48,009 bases of DNA from an uncultured Rubrobacteraceae bacterium. GTDB lineage: Bacteria; Actinomycetota; Rubrobacteria; Rubrobacterales; Rubrobacteraceae. The notes below the pieces were generated by a model. That model made no database searches. It saw only the letters and a list, made by a program, of their open reading frames with translations, and was not told the origin of the DNA. The stretch covers positions 1 through 48,009 of the forward strand of contig CADCVI010000050.1 in assembly GCA_902806105.1 (NCBI GenBank), read 5' to 3'. Positions 41,149-48,009 of the stretch are shown here, piece by piece (position 1 is the first letter of the stretch; each line of letters begins with the position of its first letter). A program made the translations under genes and the position numbers.

Positions 41149-43113
41149 CTACTCGGACATCATCGTCGTCTCGCCCATGAGCGAGTCGCGGTGGCGCTCG
41201 TAGATCGTGTTCACCTTCGAGCGCCAGGCGAGTAGGCTCTCGCGGCGACGTTCGATCTCTTCTGCGTGGTCGTCGGCGACGTTCTGCTTCTCCGCCGGGT
41301 CCTTTGCGAGGTCGAAGTACTCGTCATCCTGGTTGCCGAAGTGGTACACGTATTTCTCGTTTTTCTTGATGCTCGCAAGGCAGGTCCGGTCGTAGAAGCA
41401 GGAGGCGTAGACCGCCCTGTCCATCGGCAGCGGGCGGACGAGCGAGGAGCCCGGGTACGTGCCGCCGCCGACGTTGTAGCCGAGGAGGTCGATGACCGTC
41501 GGCATGACGTCGAGCTGGTTTGCGGGGGGGATGACGCGCATGCCCTTCTGGAAGCGCTGCGGGTCGTGGATGAGGAGCGGTATCTTGATGCCCTCCTCGT
41601 AGATCGTGTTGTCGTGCTGGCGCCGTCCGTGCTCGCCGAAGCCCTCCCCGTGGTCGCCGTAGAGGACGAAGATCGTGTCCTCGTAGAGCCCCATCTCCTT
41701 GTACTGGTTTATGAGGTTCTCGAGGAAGTGGTCCTGGTAGCGTATCGTGTTGAGGTAACGGTTGAACTCGTCTTCCTCCGCGAACTCCTCGAAGCCGTAG
41801 CGGCCGGGGGTCTGGTAGTCGTGGTGGACCGTCACCGTCAGGTACTCGGCCACGAACGGCTTGCCGGTCTTCTTCTGCCCTTCCAGCCACTTCTTGCTCG
41901 GCTCCAGCATGATGTCGTCCTCGTAGCCGAAGTAGTTGGCCTGCTCGTAGCCCTCCTTCGGGAGCGCCTCCAGAGGATAAAACTCCTCGTAGCCGAAGTT
42001 CTTCGCAATCTGTCGCCGGTTCTCGAAGTCCTCGGTCGCCGACTGGAAAAAGACCGAGTCGTAGCCCTTATCCGTCAGCAACTCGGGCAGGCAGCGCGCG
42101 GGTATGCCGTCCGGCTCGGCCTCCGTGATCGCCCGGATCAGGTTCGGGTTGACGCCGCAGTTGACGGCGGTAATCGCCTTTGAGGTATGCGGCACGACGG
42201 TGTACGCGTTCTCCGCCATGAGGCTCTGGTCCGCGAGCTTGTCCATGAACGGGGTCGTCTCGATGTCCTCGTTGTAGGGGGTCGTCGACTGCGCGCGCGT
42301 GGATTCGAGGTGGATAAAGACGACGTTGCGCTTCTGAGTCCCCCTCGTCTCGTTGAGCGAGGCGTCAGTCGGCAGGTCCTCGGCGGCGAGCTGGGTTTCT
42401 ATCTCCGGGCTCGCCTCCTCGAAGTTCGGCTCCGAAAACTCCGTCACGACCATGTTCGCCAGCGGGTCTCGGGAGAAGGACTTGCTGGAGCCAGTCACCC
42501 CGGGCAGGAGCGAGAGGGCGCCGATGGAGATCGCGGCCAGAGAGACGACGAGCGGGGCGAACCGGGCGTTGCCGGGTGTCTCGATAGGGACGTGCAGCCT
42601 GGAGCCGAAGAGGCCCGTCAAGAGCGCAGGTCCCGCAAGGACGTAGAAGATCACGGCGGACATCAGCAGCCAGACGAGCGTGGTCGTCTCGTTCGCGATG
42701 ACGCCCTGGATCTCCCCCCACGAACGGAGCGACTGGGCGATCAGGTCGTAGTCGAGGACCGATCCGGTGGTCTCGTAGAAGACATGGGCGCTCGCGGTGA
42801 TCGCCGCTATCAATATCGTCGAGAGATGGAAGAGCACGAGCAAGATCCACCGCCCCGCCCCGCGCCGCACCAGCGCGAAGAGACCAACCCAGAGCACCGC
42901 GTAGCCCAGGTTGAAAAAGACCTCCGAGCGAACCTGATCCAGAAACTCCAGCGGCCCGACCGGACCGGGGAGCCCAAATACGCGAGAAGCCTTGAGGCCG
43001 ATGTTGAACAGGGCCAACGGCACGAGCAGGCTGAGGAGGTAGATCCAATCCTCCCTCGTTAAGAGGGCACGCAGGATGCCGTCTGTCCTGGTCTGGGTGG
43101 GTCGACTGCTCAT
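41149..43113 (-). CDS. LtaS-like sulfatase-fold membrane protein
   Basis: A 654-residue protein with about five membrane helices (roughly 24-40, 67-83, 90-108, 145-168, 186-204) and an extracellular alkaline-phosphatase/sulfatase domain. Metal and nucleophile residues fit FIHLEST (Glu270), PHTSKA (Thr310), and LYGDHGEGFGEHGRRQHDN. A threonine nucleophile is what lipoteichoic acid synthases and phosphoethanolamine transferases use, so group transfer to a glycan or lipid is more likely than sulfate hydrolysis. A TAAAAT box (43123-43128) ends nine bases before the ATG and there is no ribosome site, suggesting a near-leaderless mRNA. Confidence 0.88.
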   Translation of the reverse strand: MSSRPTQTRTDGILRALLTREDWIYLLSLLVPLALFNIGLKASRVFGLPGPVGPLEFLDQVRSEVFFNLGYAVLWVGLFALVRRGAGRWILLVLFHLSTILIAAITASAHVFYETTGSVLDYDLIAQSLRSWGEIQGVIANETTTLVWLLMSAVIFYVLAGPALLTGLFGSRLHVPIETPGNARFAPLVVSLAAISIGALSLLPGVTGSSKSFSRDPLANMVVTEFSEPNFEEASPEIETQLAAEDLPTDASLNETRGTQKRNVVFIHLESTRAQSTTPYNEDIETTPFMDKLADQSLMAENAYTVVPHTSKAITAVNCGVNPNLIRAITEAEPDGIPARCLPELLTDKGYDSVFFQSATEDFENRRQIAKNFGYEEFYPLEALPKEGYEQANYFGYEDDIMLEPSKKWLEGQKKTGKPFVAEYLTVTVHHDYQTPGRYGFEEFAEEDEFNRYLNTIRYQDHFLENLINQYKEMGLYEDTIFVLYGDHGEGFGEHGRRQHDNTIYEEGIKIPLLIHDPQRFQKGMRVIPPANQLDVMPTVIDLLGYNVGGGTYPGSSLVRPLPMDRAVYASCFYDRTCLASIKKNEKYVYHFGNQDDEYFDLAKDPAEKQNVADDHAEEIERRRESLLAWRSKVNTIYERHRDSLMGETTMMSE

Positions 43114-43234
43114 AAGGCCAGGATTTTAACAAAGATTTCACGGCCTACCGCACCATACATGCCATATTTCTATCCGGCGTACAATCCAACCGTCCCGCCC
43201 GCGGCCGTAAGCCCGAAAGGAGCGCAAGAAGACC

Positions 43235-43783
43235 TTGTCCGACTGGGAGACCCTGGCTTCGTTCCTCGCCGCGCTCGACGACGGGGACCGCGAGCGTTTC
43301 TCATCGCACGCGGCCCTCGACCTGCCGGAAGAAGGCTTCGACGGCATGCTGCGTACCCTCCGCGCCTACTCTGCCGCCAGCCCGGGCGCGAGCCCGTCCT
43401 CCCTGCTCGCGACGACCGGCATGCAGGCCGGCGCGGCCGGAGACAGGGATCTTGCCGTCAACCTGGGCCGCGCAGCACTGGAGATGGCGGACACGACCGG
43501 CGACCGCGGTCTATCCCACGTCTGCCTCGCCCAGATCCACTTCCGCGCCCGCCGCGACCGGGAGGAGCTCGCGCGGTTCGTGGAACACTGCCGGGAGGCG
43601 ATCTCGGCAGGACACCCCGGCACGTTCTGCTACGAGAGGCTCGCCGTCCTCTACGAGTATCGGGGAGAGACCGGCGAGGCCGCGGAGGTCTGCCGACGCG
43701 CCGTCGAGGTCCTGCATGAGGCCGGAGACGAGCGCTCCGCGACCCGGTTTCGAAAGCGCCTGGAGCGGCTGTCGAGGGACTAG
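43235..43783 (+). CDS. TPR-like repeat protein
   Basis: A 182-residue, mostly helical soluble protein. Segments such as DLAVNLGRAALEMADTTGDRGLSHVCLAQIHF and FCYERLAVLYEYRGETGEAAEVCRRAVEVL read like two tetratricopeptide units. The start is a TTG; AAAGGAG lies 12 bases upstream, which is long, so the exact start is uncertain. No enzyme motif. A TACAAT -10-like box is at 43190-43195. Probably a protein-protein adaptor. Confidence 0.72.
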   Translation: MSDWETLASFLAALDDGDRERFSSHAALDLPEEGFDGMLRTLRAYSAASPGASPSSLLATTGMQAGAAGDRDLAVNLGRAALEMADTTGDRGLSHVCLAQIHFRARRDREELARFVEHCREAISAGHPGTFCYERLAVLYEYRGETGEAAEVCRRAVEVLHEAGDERSATRFRKRLERLSRD

Positions 43784-43810
43784 ACGGGCGGTACGGCAAG
43801 GGCGGATCTT

Positions 43811-43827
43811 CGAACGGCTGCCGTTCG
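43811..43827 (+). terminator. Compact hairpin between the repeat protein and acs
   Basis: CGAACGG (43811-43817) and CCGTTCG (43821-43827) pair over 7 bp with a three-base loop, three bases upstream of the acs -35 box. It may terminate the upstream gene or serve as an operator. No T-tract. Confidence 0.4.
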
Positions 43828-43829
43828 CG

Positions 43830-43858
43830 TTGACCCGGGCGTGCACGGTGACTATGCT
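43830..43858 (+). promoter_or_regulatory. Strong promoter of acs
   Basis: TTGACC (five of six) and TATGCT (four of six) with exactly 17 bp between. This is the best sigma-70-type promoter in the window. The transcript would start near 43865, giving a leader of about 125 bases. Confidence 0.75.
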
Positions 43859-43904
43859 GCACCTGGAAGTCGTTTGAGAGGTCTGGGCTGAGTGCCGGTG
43901 GCGG

Positions 43905-43956
43905 TGCGCGGGTTTGCTGCTCGCGCAGTGGGGGAGCCGTCGGGCAAAGTCACGGC
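43905..43956 (+). promoter_or_regulatory. Two-hairpin structure with complementary loops in the acs leader
   Basis: Hairpin one: 43905-43912 with 43920-43927 (eight pairs, one G-U), loop TTTGCTG. Hairpin two: 43936-43940 with 43952-43956, loop CGGGCAAAGTC. Loop one TTTGCT and loop two GGCAAA can pair over six bases (one G-U), which would form a kissing complex 35 bases before the acs start. I know no riboswitch with this consensus. A compact element between a strong promoter and the ribosome site suggests regulation by a ligand or protein, but chance is not excluded. Confidence 0.4.
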
Positions 43957-43991
43957 CTGGACGCAGTTGTGGATGAGGGGAGAGGAGAAGC

Positions 43992-45947
<1,956 letters not shown>

Positions 45948-45971
45948 GATAAGTAGAACGTAGCAACGAGC

Positions 45972-46000
45972 GGGGCGGGTTCTTTTACCCGCCCCTTTTT
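45972..46000 (+). terminator. Intrinsic terminator after acs
   Basis: GGGGCGGGT (45972-45980), loop TCTTTT, ACCCGCCCC (45987-45995), then TTTTT. A 9-bp G/C stem followed at once by a T-run; clear factor-independent terminator. Confidence 0.93.
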
Positions 46001-46052
46001 CGTGCCGTCGTACAATCTCCCTGTCGATCTACACGATAAGAGAGGTTGCCCC

Positions 46053-46763
46053 ATGGCGCTGAACACCTCGTACGGCTCGCGGCCAACCGCCGCGGCTTAC
46101 GCCCTGCCCGACGAGCGCGCCGGGTTTATCCGCAAGACATACGCTCACCTCGCAGGAGCCATCCTCGCCTTCGTGCTGCTGGAGGTAGCGATCTTCAGCA
46201 CGCCCGCGATCAGGGACACGCTCGCGGGCCTTCTGACCCAGAGTTGGCTGCTCACGCTCGCGCTGTTTATAGGAGCTTCGTGGATAGCGGACCGCTGGGC
46301 GCGCTCCGAGGCCTCGCGCGGCCTCCAGTACGTGGGGCTCGGGATCTACGTAGCCCTACAGGCGCTAATCTTCGTGCCGCTGCTGTACGTGGCGCTCTAC
46401 TACACGAACGACCCGAGCTTGATCCCAACGGCGGGCATCGTGACGGGGGCGCTGTTCCTCGGGCTCACGGCGGTCGTCTTCACGACCGGGGCGGACTTCT
46501 CGTTCCTGCGCGGCGCCATCGTGGTCGGCTCCCTCGTGGCCCTGGGGCTCATAGTGGCGAGCCTGCTCTTTGGCTTCAGCCTCGGCGTGATCTTCTCGGT
46601 AGCGATGGTCGCTCTCGCCGCCGCATCCATCCTCTACAGCACCTCGAACGTGCTCCACTACTACCGGACCGACCAGTACGTGGCGGCTTCCCTCTCGCTC
46701 TTCGCCGCCGTCGCGCTGCTCTTCTACTACGTCCTGCGCATCCTCATGTCCCTGAGGAGGTAA
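46053..46763 (+). CDS. Bax inhibitor-1 (BI-1/YccA-type) family membrane protein
   Basis: A 236-residue, seven-helix membrane protein of the BI-1/TMBIM family. Helices lie from about residue 28 to the C-terminus. The family element FIRKTYAHLAGAILAFVLLEVAIF is at the start, SNVLHYYRTDQY near 200, and the closing helix FAAVALLFYYVLRILMSL matches. Bacterial members (for example Bacillus YetJ) are pH-dependent calcium leaks. I choose the ATG behind GAGAGG with seven-base spacing; the frame is open 17 codons further upstream. TACAAT at 46011-46016 is a likely -10. Confidence 0.9.
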   Translation: MALNTSYGSRPTAAAYALPDERAGFIRKTYAHLAGAILAFVLLEVAIFSTPAIRDTLAGLLTQSWLLTLALFIGASWIADRWARSEASRGLQYVGLGIYVALQALIFVPLLYVALYYTNDPSLIPTAGIVTGALFLGLTAVVFTTGADFSFLRGAIVVGSLVALGLIVASLLFGFSLGVIFSVAMVALAAASILYSTSNVLHYYRTDQYVAASLSLFAAVALLFYYVLRILMSLRR

Positions 46764-46883
46764 GAGGGTTTCGCATCGTGATGCAATTCGCGTTCCGGTG
46801 CTTACGGATCGCGAAACAGGACGAGTTTTCGTGGCGCTGTAGTAGAATATGTATCAACAGAAAGTCTCTCCAAGGAGGAGCGA

Positions 46884-47573
46884 ATGCTCGGTTTTTACCT
46901 GGTAATGGGCATCGGACTGGTGGTCTCGGCGCTGGCCGGTGTCTGGGTCAAGAGCTCATACTCGAAGTACTCGAAGCAGAAGAGTTACAGCGGGATGACC
47001 GGGGCTCAGGTCGCCCGGACCATCCTCGACCGCAACGGTCTCTCGAACGTGCGCGTCGAGCCGGTGGCCGGGCAGCTCACGGACCACTACGACCCTGGCA
47101 GCAAGGTCATCAGGCTCTCGGAGGGCAACTTCGCGCACAACTCCATCGCGGCCGTCAGCGTGGCGGCGCATGAGGCCGGGCACGCCATCCAGGATGCCAC
47201 GGGCTACACGCCGATGAAGCTGCGGGCGGGGCTGTTCCCGATCGTGAACTTCAGCAACCAGCTCTTCATGCCGCTGCTCTTCGGCGGCTTCATAATGGGC
47301 GGCCTCGGCGGCCAGGGCGGGCTGGGCACGACCCTGATCCAGATCGCGGCGGTCCTCTTTATAGCGGTCTTCGCCTTCCACGTGGTCACGCTGCCCGTGG
47401 AGATCAACGCCTCCACCCGGGCCTACGGCCTCCTGACCCGCTACGGCATCCTGTCGCACAACGAGGCAGGCGGCACGAGGCGGGTCCTGACGGCGGCGGC
47501 ATTCACGTACATCGCAGCGGCCCTCACCTCGCTCCTGACGCTCGTCTACCTGCTCCTGGTGAGCCGCGACTAG
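46884..47573 (+). CDS. Membrane zinc metallopeptidase (Zn_peptidase_2/YugP family)
   Basis: A 229-residue membrane protein of the YugP family. The zinc motif HEAGH is at 96-100, in SVAAHEAGHAIQDA; a third ligand may be the Glu in PVEINAS. Membrane helices are about 1-22, 118-140 (broken by a Gly-rich run), 150-172 and 200-226. The family members are putative proteases of unknown target. ATG follows an AAGGAGGAG site, and TAGAAT (46843-46848) is a likely -10. The 120 bp before it contain a GTTTCGC/GCGAAAC arm pair and GCATC/GATGC. Confidence 0.93.
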   Translation: MLGFYLVMGIGLVVSALAGVWVKSSYSKYSKQKSYSGMTGAQVARTILDRNGLSNVRVEPVAGQLTDHYDPGSKVIRLSEGNFAHNSIAAVSVAAHEAGHAIQDATGYTPMKLRAGLFPIVNFSNQLFMPLLFGGFIMGGLGGQGGLGTTLIQIAAVLFIAVFAFHVVTLPVEINASTRAYGLLTRYGILSHNEAGGTRRVLTAAAFTYIAAALTSLLTLVYLLLVSRD

Positions 47574-47599
47574 CCAAGGGTCACAGCGGAACCCCTAAG

Positions 47600-47630
47600 G
47601 GGGGCGGGTCTTCGGACCCGCCCCCTTTCT
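47600..47630 (+). terminator. Intrinsic terminator with UUCG tetraloop
   Basis: GGGGGCGGGTC (47600-47610), loop TTCG, GACCCGCCCCC (47615-47625), then TTTCT. An 11-bp stem closed by C-UUCG-G, an exceptionally stable tetraloop; short T-rich tail. Terminates the zinc peptidase gene. Confidence 0.92.
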
Positions 47631-47805
47631 GCTTGCCCCAACGCGGCTCCATGGGGGGTTGCGTTCCCCTGACGCACTTGCTGCTCGGACGTGGGCTGGC
47701 GGCGCGGCCTTAACCTGCCCGGTTCTCGTCGTCGTGAGGGGGAGCACTCCAATTGTGCGCGCGTCGCCTTTTGCGGCGCACGGGTGGTGCTAAAATGCCC
47801 GTGTC

Positions 47806-48009
47806 ATGGAGGAGATCAAGCGCATAACCAAGCGTAGGCGCAGGCTTCGGAGCGTCGGCGAACCGCACCCGTGGGAGCCCCGGCACATGAAGCTGTCGAA
47901 CACGCGCCTCGCGGAGACGATCGGTGAGGTCGGAGGCAGACGCAATGCCACGCTCGGGGTAATAAGGCATCTGTGGCGCGCCCCGGTGCCGTTCGTCGGC
48001 TTCTACACC
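47806..48009 (+). CDS. Partial hypothetical protein, cut by the window end
   Basis: An open frame of 68 codons that continues past the window. The product begins with a very basic run (KRITKRRRRLRS), then a segment HPWEPRHMKLSNTRLAET, and ends in VIRHLWRAPVPFVGFYT, which may start a membrane segment. I do not recognise it. TAAAAT (47791-47796) ends nine bases before the ATG, and no ribosome site precedes it, so the message may be almost leaderless. The 232 bp between the zinc peptidase and this gene hold the terminator above and nothing else I can identify. Confidence 0.6.
   Translation, partial: MEEIKRITKRRRRLRSVGEPHPWEPRHMKLSNTRLAETIGEVGGRRNATLGVIRHLWRAPVPFVGFYT

Noticed and set aside
43870..43990. 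c-di-GMP-I riboswitch in the acs leader
   Set aside because: GGGCAAA and GGACGCA look suggestive, but spacing and the remaining core do not match.
46764..46850. GTTTCGC/GCGAAAC arms as a terminator after the BI-1 gene
   Set aside because: Arms are 7 bp with a long interior and no T-run; too weak to call.

Overview
The window is a high-GC bacterial chromosome segment with no plasmid or phage signature. Several features point to an actinobacterium of the Rubrobacter type: the strong G/C bias at codon third positions, frequent GTG and TTG starts, an InhA-like FabI, an F420-type LLM oxidoreductase, glycine-to-betaine methyltransferases, carotenoid genes, and many TAGAAT-like -10 boxes. This assignment is inference from gene content; no rRNA is present to confirm it. 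I found no tRNA, rRNA, CRISPR array, insertion sequence or integrase.

Layout. 1-8 kb: an SDR oxidoreductase, the tRNA-dependent amidotransferase genes (gatC-gatA, then gatB after a short interruption), an FHA-GGDEF protein, and a degenerate IlvD/Edd-like protein overlapping gatB. 8-12 kb: a double helix-turn-helix protein with operator-like repeats upstream, then a serine-synthesis pair (class V aminotransferase and serA) with a tiny YjzC-like gene and a 17-bp terminator hairpin. 12-19 kb: esterase, DUF4230 protein, a CarF/TMEM189 (plasmalogen desaturase)-like membrane protein, an F420-type oxidoreductase, and a PPDK homologue whose ATP-binding half has eroded. 19-27 kb: a methyl-group block all on the minus strand: metH, a YitJ-type homocysteine methyltransferase/MTHFR under a clear SAM-I riboswitch, and the two methyltransferases that make glycine betaine from glycine. 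27-30 kb: crtB-crtI with an operator-like palindrome at the promoter. 30-36.5 kb: rlmI-like methyltransferase, a DUF429-Uma2 pair with relaxed codon bias, and an ABC exporter whose ATPase and permease genes are split by an opposite-strand membrane gene. 36.6-39.4 kb: rpsF-rpsR-rplI, a terminator, then dnaB. 39.4-48 kb: a secreted low-complexity protein, fabI, an LtaS-like sulfatase-fold membrane protein, a repeat protein, acs with a structured leader, a Bax-inhibitor-1 protein, a membrane zinc peptidase, and a gene cut by the window end.

How the genes work together. Serine/glycine synthesis (serA plus aminotransferase), glycine N-methylation to betaine (three SAM per molecule) and SAM regeneration (MTHFR, MetH) form a connected circuit. 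The SAM-I riboswitch would raise methionine resynthesis when betaine synthesis drains SAM. The carotenoid genes and the CarF homologue suggest a membrane and photo-oxidative stress theme.

The most unusual items are: rpsF without any standard start codon; the IlvD-like and PPDK-like genes that look like retired enzymes under continued coding constraint; the acs leader with two hairpins whose loops are complementary; and several genes whose -10 box abuts the ATG, suggesting leaderless mRNAs.
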